From contig CM082586.2 in assembly GCA_040954595.2 (NCBI GenBank), forward strand, positions 5,890,001-5,954,000: 64,000 nucleotides of DNA. The letters are read 5' to 3'. The DNA is from Balanoglossus misakiensis (taxonomy: Eukaryota; Hemichordata). The position numbers and the translations under genes are program-made. The notes below the pieces were generated by a model, which ran no database searches, had not been told where the DNA came from, and saw nothing but the letters and a program-made list of their open reading frames with translations. The first letter of the stretch is position 1, and each line of letters opens with the position of its first letter. Of the stretch, positions 22,514-35,474 are shown one piece after another.

Positions 22514-23766
22514 GTAAGTCCGTTTAATTGGTGTATCTTCAGGGAACGTTACATTTATTTTCATGACCGCAACCATGAAAGTATCCCCGGCCCTGTGCGG
22601 TGAGAAGCATTCGCTGCGGTTGGGTGAAAAGTTCACTGACCGTATGGCCGTACATTGTGGTTCTCAGTGCTTGTACATCGTTTGCGCTTTGTTGTGACTG
22701 TAGAAATGAGGGTGACCGCAGTCACTTCGAGAAAGCATTCGGGGAAACGTCTTAAAAGTCCAGATATCAGTAATATAAATATGCAATCATGAAGGATTAG
22801 AATAGGTCGATAAACAGGTAAGTTTTGTAGAGATTGATGTAAGGTGAAAATATCAGGAAAATTTCAAAAATGTAAGAATTGGTATGTACATATACTGAGA
22901 AATGTTTTTTAAAAATACGTTTAATAATATAAGAGATAAACCATGTGAACTAGGTTGTCATAATTTCAAAAAAATAATAACAGGCGTTGATGCCTTTTTC
23001 ATGACAAGGGTGGGAAGTATAATTTAATAATTACTTGCCCGTTAAGGATGTACATTCTAAAATGAAAATACACACTTAGTAGCTTTAAAATCTTACAGCT
23101 GAAAGACATTCGTGAGTGTCATTACTACATTGATGTAATGATCTGCTAATTATTGAATATATAGTTCGTAAAGCCACAGAAAAAACTCTACTTCAGAAAA
23201 AAAGTTCCGTATAATGTCGTTTAAAAATTGCCTCTTCCAAGTCGACCGAGCGGCCATTTTGCCATTGTAAGTCAATCGGCATATATTGTTATCCAATGTT
23301 TGTGTTCAAAGTTTGCTTGCGCCGTCCCCTTCCTCTTCTTCGGCGATAGTCTTGTCTATTCTTACTTCTCCCCTGGGAGAGAAAAATCAACAAAGGAAAA
23401 TAGACAAATTGGCAAAATCTAGATACTCTCCGTGATTTCTCTCAAAACAAAGGTACGCACTGATATCAACATATCCGTTATTTGCCTTGTAGTAATGAGT
23501 AACGGTAAAAGATACAAAATGTAAACAGTAATCTAACGCATAAATTAAACAGCCGTATTAAAGCGAAATTCTGAATTCTTTGAACAAGAAAATAACAAAT
23601 AACAAAATATATTTTAAATACAAAGACCGATTTCCGACCAAAAGAAGTAATAAAACAGAGTATCATTTCGTTCAAACTCTTACTGCAGTGAGTTCAGTTG
23701 TCGACCGTTTTACCCACAATGCAATCGTTACGTGATTTGACCCCCTAGCACGATGTGAATACATAT
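22514..23766. other. GPCR downstream region, AT-rich
   Basis: Expected to hold the 3' UTR of the minus-strand GPCR. A weak ATTAAA (TTTAAT on plus, near 23022) is the only polyadenylation-like hexamer noticed. No coding exon recognised. Confidence 0.45.
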
Positions 23767-26700
23767 TTAAGGCAGCAAGAACATCAATAGCGCTGGATGC
23801 ACACTGGCATACCTGTTTTTAAAACTGTCGTTGTAGGTATTTACAGTCAGGTAGTTCCCATTGCCGGCCGGATTGGTGCCATGGCTGCTGTTGCAGTGCT
23901 GTGCTCCCTGTCGGTCGGCCAAGGGTGACAGGCGAGTTCTCCGCGTTGTATAGGGCGATGTCTCGATCATGGATGTCGTGTACTGGGAGCGGTACTCTGT
24001 AAACCCTTCTGTGCGCTCGGGAAAGCATCGCCGCGTCCAACGCATAAACATTAGCTTCAGATCTTTCTGTTGAATATAAGACGAAGATAACGGGGACTGT
24101 ATTCCACTCGTATAATATATCCTCTTTATCAATACATGATTATTGATATCATATATTGATGACATGTACAGAGCTGAGCATGCACCTCGAAGTGCATACT
24201 TAGAAAAAAGTTTAGTCCCCAAACTTTTAAATCCTAAAATCTAAAATTACCTTGAGCAAAATACATGTACAAGAAGTTTTGAAAGACAGTCTAACTTTAA
24301 GGATCTTAGACAAGGCATTTTTCTCCACAAGATAGAGTCAGTCAGTTTGTTAGTACGTTCCCCGGCAAAATTATGAACAGAAATGGGAAAGGGTCTCGAT
24401 AGAATACGGTGAGGTTGGTGTTTCTCGAGGAAGGGTCATCACAATTGGCAAATGATGTGACCAGGCGGGAGTATGACAAAATTTTGTGTTTGTGAAGGAG
24501 GCATTTTTCGAGAAACGACGTGACAATGAAACATAACGAAACACATTTTCGCGCAGAATTCCTATATATCGATGTTACGACTGAAAATCCCCAAATCGTT
24601 CGCATTTTGTTTCCGAAACCGTCCTTAATCGAAGAATCACTTATTTACACACTTAAAATGTGAGATGATTCTAACTTGCTTGTATCTTTGTCAGTGAAAT
24701 TACTTCCCCAGAACTTTAGTTAGAAAATTCAAAGGGCATAGCTTTGAAATAAAATTCCATTGCGGAGTTAACATTCTCTGAACATCAGGAGGGACACTTA
24801 CAAATAACTCTTCCTTATAATTTACGCAACCTCTTGCGTGGTAATGTTTTCCTTTTGAAGTCACCAAGATAACACTGAAAATTTAGCAAACATAGTAACG
24901 CAAGCCTCAGTGGAATAATAATGATTATGATAATAAAGTATTCTCGGTAGCAAGAAGTCTATAGCACTCCGCAGGTAGGTTTAATACATGCGCAGTAATT
25001 ACCAATTATATGCGTCATTAACTGTAGTAGGCCTTGCATTTTTTGTGAGGGGAGATCGTTGAGTGATTAATACTAGTATCAGTTTTCATGCATCGATATA
25101 TTATGAAGCTTTAGCATTTCCCGTTGATTCCAGTGGGCTTAAAGTGGGTAAAATGCACACTAACATTAATGTGCGATACGTGTATATTCATTTCCTTTCT
25201 GGATTAAAGAACCATTGCTTGTGTAGTAGGGAGAGGGCTTGATTATAAACTTCGCTGAGTCCCTTGGCGCAACATACACTGACCCAGAAAACGTTCCATT
25301 TCATCTAGTTATAGTAGCGGTAATCAAAGTTGTTTCCCCAATTTCGATTCTTTGCTTGCTTGCTTTCTGTCAGTCTGTTTTGCGATGACTTTGATAGCGG
25401 CAGTAGCATTGAAAACTCTCAAGGATGTAAAACATTGTCTTTCATCACTGCTTCTTTTAAACGACGAGTACTTTACACAATGCATAATTTGTATGATATA
25501 TTACTATACACTAACAATGACCTGTTGTAATATTTTTGTAGTTTGTGTTTAAACTCCCTGAGGGAGGCAATTATAATTAACGTTTAGAAATGAAGGTCGG
25601 AAGAGAGTAAGGAAATATGGATGGATGGTATAGAATAGAATGAAACGTAGAGACTTCCGCGCACTCGCATACGCATAGCCGTAGTTTTTAAAGCAATCCT
25701 GTGTTAAATTTGCATGGGAATTATTCAACGGCAAATCACATTCCATTACAACGATCGAGAAGCTGGCGAATGTCGCGATACAGACTTCATAAGTACAGTA
25801 TAATGGTTTCTTTCTCAATTATCCGTCTTCAAAGTTAAGACAAATCTCTGCGCAAGCTGTCGACCAGCAGACGTGAAACACGTGACATAAATGCTGATTG
25901 AAAGCCTTGAAAATAGTAGAAGAATTCTAAAAGCTCATCAACGCTCGGAAACATTCAACCTAGGCAGTTGAACTTCGTTGTCAGGATTTTTTCATTGGCT
26001 TTGCCTTTCCCAGTTTCTTTAATTTCCGACTGTAGTCGATTAATGGTTAAATTAGTGGTTTCGAATAACAGTGTCCTTTTTAGCAACTTACAGTATACTA
26101 AACAATAGCAATATACAGTATACTAAACTTTTCCTACAATATGCAATAATTTGCATAACTCAAAGTAATATTTTAATTTGTGACTGCCATATTTAGTTGT
26201 GTTAGTATAAGCAAGAATTGTCGTTACAGGCCCAAACAAGACTAATTTAACAGCCACAAAGCATACACATGAACGATCAGTAAGTCGTGGGATGAATTAG
26301 AATATTTAAATATTCCGACTATTCAAGATTTCATGATGCCATACGGGACAATTGATTTTTGCACAATGAGTACATGTAAGTCAAACGTGACTTACCTGCA
26401 ACTGTTAAAGAGCATGCGCAGATATGCGATAAACAAATCCTTTCAGAAACGATAAAACGTGACCACCGCAAGTTATAAACGTCTTCGATAAAAGAAACGA
26501 TAACAGAAAACTTGGGTTTTACTTACCCTGAAGCGGTCGCTTACAAACACGTAAACGATAGGGTTGACGATCGTGTCTGTCAACGTTAGCCAGACGTACA
26601 CGCTGGCGCGGAACAGGCGCGTCTTGGTCGGACTGTCCTGAAATATTGCCGGGTGAAATGTCCTTATAAAGTTGTAAATGTGCATCGGTAGCCAACATAT

Positions 26701-29700
26701 TGCAAATAACACCACGACTGATATCAGCATTCGCACCGTCTGAAATTCAAGGAAATAATGAGAAAATAAGCACTGATTTTTACATTAATGAATCTATAAA
26801 ACGTGTGTGTTTGAATCATTAAAATTTAACGCACTGAAAGTGATGACGTAACGCGCTAGAAGTGATGACGTGGAGGTAATAATCATAGGATCGAAACGTT
26901 TCAGTTTCGGAGGGACGATTTAAACCTTACTCGGAAGAAAACTTGAAAATTATGTCATAGGCCACTGAGGTGTCAGGGTATAATATGTTTTATTGGAAAC
27001 GTATATTTTGGAATACTTAAAAATGCTAGTATAATGTGACAAACTGTAAAATCAAGAGTAAAATAGAAGAAAATACAAGAGTTTTCCCATTGTAAGAAGC
27101 GTACCTTTCGCTTATTCTTGTTTTGCTCGTGGTCTCGTTCGGGATCCGCGTTGCCCGGCAAGTTCCTGGTCCACAGTTTTTTAGCGACTCGTCCGTAGCA
27201 AAAGGACAGCAGCAATAGGGGTAGCACAAATGAGAGGCAAAAGAGGGTCCAGTCATAGATGTCGCCACTGTGCCTGCCCGACCAGCGCTCGGAGCAGGTG
27301 TAGGCGTTCCTCGTGCCGAAGTCAACAATGTACGCCCTCGTGGTCAACACGAACAGTTTCGGCGACGATATGCCGACCGCGAGAAACCATATCCCGGCGA
27401 CGACGCCCTTCTTCTTGCCGTTGTCCATCCGGGGACGCAGCGGGTACATGACGGCACAGTAACGGTCCATCCCGATGGCCGTGAGGGTGAAAATGCTCAC
27501 TATCTGCGACACCTGTGTGTTGATCATGAAACCAAGAAAATATGAAAATCACGACTTGTAACAAAGAGCAGGCTTATGTCGAGTACAGGCAACTTTATCA
27601 AACCGTTATAGCCCCAGTAGTTGCCACTTAAGATTATAGCATATTTTAATCGATAAAATAATCTTATCGTTATCCCTGGTCGATAGACAGCACCATTTTG
27701 AACTCACTGAAATTCTAAAATCGCACGTATTCATACCATGATAGCTTTGTACTAAATAAATGGGTGCGACACCCGTTAATTATTTAACTTAGTAATATCG
27801 GAAACCCAATGTGTGATCACATGGTACGTTGTACGTTGTTCGTAACATCTACAATAATCCTAAATACTGTATATTCATTTAACAAAGTCATGTATGTTAT
27901 ACAACTTTAGGAATGACTCGAGCAGTCGTCATGTTAAAACATTGATCGAAACAAGACATAACCATCACAGCCCATTCTATGGCGCCTTTGTATCTTAAAT
28001 CTAAACACAGTGATCATTCAGAAATCCGAAGAATAATTAATTTGTCTGACTCCGGTCGTAGACTTTTAGTTTACATTAGTTAACAAACTTTACGGACGTG
28101 AACATACCGACAGGCACGTTTTAATACATAAATATTTGCTACTGCAGTCGTCAGAAAATTAATTATCGGCGCCCCTGGGGAATGAACGACACGCTAACGA
28201 GAATGTAAAAATCAACCCCACAACTGATGCGAAAACAAAGACTCGGCGCTTGGCAGTAAAAGATGCCCTTGGCGACACAGAATGATGATACGTTCTTTTT
28301 AGGGCGTCTTTATTGTGTTCTGGCGAATTTCTCCGGAGATGGGAAGTCAAATGTTAACAGAGATGGTCATGTTGATCGCATCTTAAAACATCTGTTCTAT
28401 CGTCGCCTTCGCCCCCATGCACTTGGTGTTGATTGATTTCGGTCGAATGACGTCAATGATAGTTTTCTGACGAACGGCGGGTCGGAAACTCATATCGGGC
28501 TGCGATCAAATTTCACTGAACAACACGGATTTGTCAGAAGAAATAGGATAGGAAATAGGATAAACATTTATTTCCATCCCTTCTTTCATAGTGATCTACT
28601 TCACGTTACCATGACGTTTGCTATATATTTGCAAAAGGACAGAAGGGAGGTGTAGTTATGTTGAATACTTGTAATATCTTTAAATAGACGGCGGCAATGT
28701 GATAAACAATTATGCGAATTCGTTTGCCATATTTCCAACGTGAGACAGGACTCTTGTGACAACTGGTTCATGGACAGGATGAGTGATTGATAACAAGCAT
28801 ATGAATATCGTTACCTAAGTACTTCGAATGGTCTAAAATTAAGCATGCAGGTGTATTTTTTAAAAGTAGGAAGTATCAGGATAGACTTAGCGATGACAGC
28901 AGTGACGGTAACCTCCTTCACGACGAATGATGATATTCGATAAACTTGGCAAACAGCACTCCCACTAAGCGCTGACGTAGATCGATGTCTTATCCTGTCG
29001 TCATCTGACCTAAACTGAGCTGAAGTTGTTTTCAATTGATCGATACCATGTCACAGGGTTGCGTCTGCAACAGCAGGGAGCAAAGTGGAGTCCCCCCCCC
29101 CCTCCCCCGATGACACTGCTTGGTGTGGAGATGTGCCTGTGTTTTTCAGATGTTACCCGGCAAGCACAGCGACTACCGCGCCCGAGAAAGTGTTTGGCAA
29201 CTTCAAAGACAAGGGCTGACACTTTAATAATTGCGTTGGCGTAAATTAATGTCTTGTGGTAAAATTGATTAGACAGGTTGTCCACACCCTAATTAAATCA
29301 ATTGCACATTCACGAGCCGGCAGTGTACAAACAGAACGTCAAATTAACCGCTTCAGGAAGCCATAATTGCCCTTCATCTTGAGGATCATTAACTTGGTTC
29401 TCTCAAACTAATGAACTTGAAGATGGGCTGTGACAATGAATAACTTGAGTACGTGTAGTGTCACAGTTGTTATCTCTTGGGAGTTATGCCACAATTGAAA
29501 GGGGGGAGTGTATATTAGAATTCTGAACAGGAGAATGACGCCAGCTACAGTAATGAGTAGATACGAGTCCCCATATACAGTTTAATAATAATAATAAAAA
29601 AACATTTTCAGAAAAAGAAAGTCGCACACCGGAACCTAATTATTTGTATGTTTTTCCAGTCCCCCAAGAATATTAATATTCATTCTTCATCGTGCCCAGA

Positions 29701-32044
29701 TCGTGGAGACATAGACTTGGTGATAGTCTGCGACATTGTGAGATAACTTGAAATCGTGTAGTTTGGTGTCGTTTATTGAAATTTCTCGATTTGATCGATA
29801 TCTGGATCAATCATATTAGTCCTAATCACAATTATTATATCCGCTGATGTTTCTAACCCCCCCCCCCCCACACACAGAATTGTTTGTCCCCGGCTTGTTC
29901 AAGGTTTACTTGTATATTAGTTTTAAATTTTGTACATAATATAGCAGCACGAGAAACTCACTGATGCGGCGATGATGGAGTGTACTAACATGTAAAATTA
30001 GCGTGAAATTAAAACATGTGAATCATTAAAAAAGTGAATCCGTAAAGTACAGCGTGTCAGGGTTTTAAGCCTTGTGTGTGAAGGATTCCGACACTGAACA
30101 AAGGACACAGAACAATGGCAGCGTAAATTACATCACGTATCATATTATTAGCTCCGTGAAAAGGCGTTAAATTTCAATCCCGACGTCGTATTGCTAGTAT
30201 TGCATTCTGATCCAAGCTGTGGCTTTAATGTCGTATACTGTAACAAGCCGCCGGGAGAGCGAGCCACCTGTGGCTCGTGATCTCTGTCTCTCTCCCTCTC
30301 AAAAATAAAATCATCAGAATTCCCGTTGTGCTGTTGCCTTCGCCAGGAAATGTAATTTACGTCGGCCAATGCGTAGGAAACTACGGCAATCCACTGTTTG
30401 CCACCCGTAATAAAAATATAACATTTATCCCATGCTCACAAGGAGAAACTGCGCCACCACGCGGCCGCAATGCACACCATGAAGTTGTAAATGTCAAAAA
30501 TTAGCATGGTCGATGACGTTAAATATTACACATGTTATCTACAATCTTGTATTATCGCACAGGCATCTCCTTCGTCACAAATGACAATTTTGGAGACATG
30601 TTCGTTGTACTGATCAGACTGAAAACATGTTTTCACAAAGGACGTCCATGAAGAAGTCTGTTTGTCCAAATAAGCTTTAATCTTAATGATTAGTCACGAT
30701 TTATAAATACTTATCGTAATTATGGTGGCACGCCCTTCGCGTAAGCAAAGACTAAATTTAACTGACCGAGATATCACAGAAATTACACCTCTCCGTAGTG
30801 AGTTTAAAGAGACCCGTGTTTCATGACTTTTCGCTGTCTAAATGTTCTGTCCTGTGTTAGCATATGAAAATCGCTCTACTTTTTCACTTAAAAAATCTAC
30901 AAACAATTTTTCGGAGAGACTTTAGCTTCTGAACTTCTATTTATTAAGATGGTAGAAATCAGCCATTTTTAAATTCGGTCGACCACATGAGTTTTATCAC
31001 CGACCAACCTACGTAACCAAAATGAATCATACTGGCGTTTATACGCGTATTTGCAAGCTTTTCCCCTCACTGATTGATTCTTATGAAAAACCACGGTCGT
31101 GGAAAAACTAACATTGTTTTGAGTAACAACATTCCCGTTTTCTTATTCGTATTGTGTTTTTGAAATGAATTATGAATTAAATATTTCCAACACCGGCCGA
31201 TAATACGTCTGAAATAAGTTCATTAATAAGTAATGACATGAATTGTACGCAGTCACGACCACTCTAAGTAATTTCCCGTATTAAAAATAGTCAATGTGGT
31301 TGACGCTAACTGTCACTTTTTCAACGACGCCTCCTTGAACTAACAAGCAAACAACGCGAGCGCCCATTCCAAATATATTTTTGATCGAAGACTTTCCTTA
31401 TCTCTGTAAATATGATTTCTCGCATTGCTTGCGTCTGTTGCGTAAGAGTACTCTATAGCTTAATATTTAGTGTAGCAAACAGGTTTTTATCCCGTAAAAA
31501 TAACTAAGTTGAAACATTTGCATGGGTTCGTTGCTGTTTCATGATCTGTAGGTCAAAATGAACAACCTGTATACGACGGAAAAAACTTGAACAAACATAC
31601 CTTGTTAACAAACGGCACAACTTTGCACATACCAAGTCCAAAAATCCATTCGCCCATGATAATATTGGCAAATATAAACGGAATGCACACTATTCCAAGC
31701 GTCCAATCGGCCAATGCTAAGTTGAGAAGGAAAATGTTGAAGCTGCGTCTCCGCTTTCGTCTTCCACATGTAAGTACAGTCATCACGGAAATGTTTCCGA
31801 TAACCGACAGAATCAATCCGAAGAAAAAGAGAAAGAGTAGAATGAACTCGGCCGCCTTTCCCAACTTTTCTATTCGGTCGTAGCAGTCGTAGCCCTCGCA
31901 CTCGGGGTCGTTGTTCGACGCGTTGCCCGCGTACATGCAGCAATTCTGGTACAACATGCCGCCGTAGGAGAAGCTGGTTGAGTAGGAGTCGCTCTCTTCG
32001 TCGTCGCCGAATTCGCTCTCCAAGTCCGGTTCTGCAGACTGCAT
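23767..32044 (-). CDS. Rhodopsin-class (class A) G protein-coupled receptor, peptide-receptor-like, 4 coding exons
   Basis: Seven-transmembrane plasma-membrane receptor, probably for a neuropeptide. Exons on the minus strand: 32044-31601, 27512-27105, 26739-26527, 24066-23767 (TAA). All junctions are GT-AG and phase 0: 455 codons, 454 residues. The N-tail is acidic, Cys-rich and has an NAS glycosylation site. TM1 has GN (SVIGNISV), TM2 LALAD, and TM3 starts with Cys (LGMCKVVPF) that should bond to ECL2 AYTCSERW. The DRY motif is in IGMDRYCAVMYPL, with CWLP in TM6 and NPIVYVF in TM7. The C-tail starts SDRFRKDLKLMFMRWTRRCF, with a possible palmitoylated Cys, and is Ser/Thr-rich. ICL3 is basic with KRK next to TM6. 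The CWLP and PGNADPERDHEQ style recalls tachykinin/NPY/SIFamide/GPR83-type receptors, but the ligand family cannot be assigned. Start is the first in-frame ATG after the TTG at 32074; a spliced 5' UTR exon upstream (acceptor near 32124) is possible. Confidence 0.93.
29092..29109 (+). repeat. Poly-C run in GPCR intron 1
   Basis: A run of C, broken once by T, within the large intron 27513-31600. Together with the C run at about 29858-29870 it is a likely slippage site. Confidence 0.75.
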
Positions 32045-32140
32045 TGTCCTTGTCGGCAGAACCGCGGCAAACAATGTGTCGCTCTCGGCTGTTTCCAGTT
32101 GTTCTCCGATGACAGGTAGAATCTGATGGCAATGAGAACA

Positions 32141-34100
32141 ATTAACGGGTCAAAATTAAATGCCGCAAAATATCCGGGTCAATTAACATCTCGATGAATT
32201 ATACCTGCAGCATGCCGTGACACACGCAGTCTTTTGGCTAAATAATTTCAAGCGGGCAGTCTTCTCAATGTAAGGCTAAGTCCTGTGTTTACACCGAATA
32301 CAGGCGCAGTATAGACATGTGGTCCGCTCAGAATTGTGCGACTTATAGAGGGATGTATACCACGTGACCACACATAAGTACTAATATTAACATCTGCATC
32401 ACGTGACTCCGAGCAAAACGGTATAGTGCGTGGTGCCAGCTTTCTCGGCTTGGTTGTGCCGTTGTCGTCAAGACCCAACCCACCCAATGCACGAAAGCAA
32501 GTTGCTGGTTGAAAGTAACGGCTGCTTACGTATAGACGTACATGCATTGCGTCATTAGATTAGTTACAATGGAATGTAGATGTCTCGGTCGCACGTTTAC
32601 CTACGTATGTATACTATACGAATGGGGGCAAAGGTTCTTAAATTAGGCTGTAGGGTCATGATGTAGATGATGAGTTCTAATTCTCCACCTCACTGTTTTT
32701 TTAATTGCACAGGCATATGTGCTTACACAAGCCAACGGTAATAATATAGATCGCTCAATCCGTTTAGGTAGTATTATCGCTCCGCAAAATTGAGCGGTAG
32801 TGCATGAATGATAACCATTTATGCCCATACGCTAAAAGTATTTCGATTAAACGGGACGCTTTCATTAGTTGATACTGTATAGATACAAAGATGCGATTCA
32901 GGGAAAACGGACATATTAGTTTGCTTCATTGCCTTCATTATGTTCGCTGAGCGGCGTTGTTTTGCGTTCGCGATGCCTCATTACCCGACATTAATAGGTT
33001 AATCCCACTATTGCATATCAATACTCGTCTGTGGTGATCATATTATGAGATAGTTACTCTTCGGTGACGAAATGTGTTTCTCTTCCACGTTTAGCCGTAC
33101 AAATGGCGGCATATTCAGAGAGCAGCTGCGACCGTCGACGACTTCATCGACATCGAGATATTTATAAAACCATGATGACGCCTCCCCCCCTTAATATACA
33201 ACCGAAAATCAAACTCGGCTGTGGCCTGCAACGCAACTTATTGAGGGTAACAATTTATGCCCCTCGCAATTACAATATGCCCCTCGCAAATAACGAAACG
33301 TACAGTCCAGCCCCCCACGCCTCTTCTTCATTGATATGTTTGTATAAGCTAATTTTGTTCATATTCTACGCAAATAATGGCACGCTGATAAACACGGGTT
33401 GGTGTGTTGATTATGTGGGCGGGGTGACAAGGAATGCAAATTAGGTCGCTTAATTGAGATTTGCTCTCCTGCCATTACCTGTGACAGTATCACTCCAAGC
33501 ACAAATAATTGGAGATGAACGAGAAAGGCTACTCATCTTCAGCCGCGGTTATCATCCGCAAAAACGAGTGCAGGCCTTAACTTTAAAGAGACCATAATGG
33601 CCGCTCATCATCAATATTTATTTGACGCCAATAGTTATCTATGCGAGAAGATCACCATTCGCTGTCGTCCGTCGCGGAAACCCGTTTGTAGAAACAAAGC
33701 ACATAATCTATAACCGTTTCAAGGGACAGAGTATCGATTTGCCATTAAACCAGCGAAAGTTTGGACAAGTGTGTTGTCACGACTCTTGCGTTGTCGTCAT
33801 CCAGCTCACGATCACTTTACTCCTCCACGGTTGAGGTGTCACGCCAGTCTTCGCGTGAATATCAACACTCCGGTGTCGATGAAACGGAATCAATACAGTC
33901 AAACGATATGAATTCACAATAGAAGATCTGGCCTGTTGTTATCATAATGAATGTGTTATTTCAAAACATGTTCTCAGTACACAAAGGAGAAACCTCGTGG
34001 GTACCATCCATTCCGAGAGTATTATAGTGTACTTTTACAAATCGCGTGGAAATCTCCCTTCTAATCAATCAATATTTCACCGCATTTAATTTGTAAATGA
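32141..34100. other. Upstream of the GPCR, no recognised gene
   Basis: Presumed GPCR 5' flank. TATGCCCCTCGCAA is repeated 20 bases apart at 33256 and 33276, a small direct duplication. ORFs here lack recognisable domains. Confidence 0.4.
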
Positions 34101-34111
34101 AGGCACATAAA

Positions 34112-34176
34112 GTGTGTGCGCGCGCGCGTTCGTATCCCGTACGTGCGTTATTACGTATGCACGTACGCATGCACGT
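34112..34176. repeat. Alternating purine-pyrimidine (Z-DNA-prone) tract
   Basis: GTGTGTGCGCGCGCGCGT at 34112-34129 and the perfectly alternating 24 bases at 34153-34176 (ACGTATGCACGT repeated with variation) form a tract likely to adopt Z-DNA. The second block also contains overlapping ACGT and GCATGC palindromes. Confidence 0.7.
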
Positions 34177-35387
34177 TGGAGAGGCACAGTTATTGCAAAA
34201 ACGGGTTCGCTTACTTTGAACACTGGTGATTATGTAGCACTTAACCTTAACAGAAACCCAACACTGACCCAGATTTGGCATACACGTATTCGCATGTGTA
34301 ATTTGTTTGTGCCGCTATCACGTGACTTCTCCCGCGTCTATTTTCCATAATACTCAATAATCAGCGTGCGACATTTTATTCCTAAGTAGGCCTACCGTTG
34401 CGTTGGTAATCGTTTGAAGTATGATAATCCCCTTAGCTCCAAAATGGATTATCCTCACACAACCATAGAAAACAAAGTATACTGAAGACAAAGGAAACTT
34501 TTGTATTCCGTATTTATATCCGTAGTGCCCCTGGGACAACCTGAAAAAATCAGGGACCTTTCTTTCACTTTAAACTCAGCTGAAATATTGTCTGAATTGA
34601 ATGATATTGAAATCCCAATATGCAAGGTCCTTCTGCACCTTCCTATAATTACACTGACTCATTCGATATGATTTTACTTTGTGCTTGACATTAAAAGAAC
34701 ATTTCCATATCAATTCTTCACATGTTTTTCTTTAAGAAACAAAAGAACACCTTTTTTTTCTTTGGCTGGATGAATCCTTACGAAATGAACCATGACAAAA
34801 GACTACCTCAAAATGCAATGATGAATTGAATATTTTATGACTCATGCGTGTTTGTATTTCTGGAAACTAATAATTGCCTTCTTTCTCTCGAATAATAAAT
34901 CCGGCGACATTAGTACAAGCGAATCCCTTTATCACGTTACATCTTCCGAGAAACATTATCCCATGGGAAACAGTCAAACATTATGCACAATGTACCATTC
35001 TGTATGTTTTCCTCAAAATGAGATGACGAGGGAATTCGCCTTTCTCGATTTGTGCAGCATTCGACGTTCAATGAATGTAAAATATCATTTCATTCTGTAG
35101 ACAAAGCGCAAGACAACCTAACATCGACAAGCATTTGACTAAACATCTTTAGATAAAATATAATAATAGTTTTTCCTCCAATTAATTTAATGGCTTTCTG
35201 ATAGAAATTCTGTTTGTTCTTTCGTATTTAATGGGCCACTCACAGATGATGTGTACTCTTCAGCATTTAAATTATACGAGTGTTTACATTTCAGAGGAAA
35301 GGTACAAGTCATGTACTTTATAACATAGTCTATTGAACACCAATGTGCGTTCATATTCGGACAGGCATGGCAGACAGACACTATAGC

Positions 35388-35440
35388 AGCAGACAGACAG
35401 ACAGACGGGTAGATACATAGATAAATAAATAGATAGATAG

Positions 35441-35472
<32 letters not shown>
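35388..35472 (+). repeat. CAGA then GATA tetranucleotide microsatellite
   Basis: CAGACAGACAGACAGAC is followed by a degenerate AAATAGATAG stretch and (GATA)n up to 35472. The reverse-strand ORF with repeated YLSI is a translation of the repeat. Confidence 0.92.
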
Positions 35473-35473
<1 letters not shown>

Positions 35474-35474
35474 T

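Noticed and set aside
32045-32074. Earlier GPCR start at 32074
   Set aside because: The codon there is TTG, not ATG; the first in-frame ATG is at 32044.
31605-32141. 178-residue Arg-rich ORF overlapping GPCR exon 1
   Set aside because: Alternate-frame shadow of the receptor exon.
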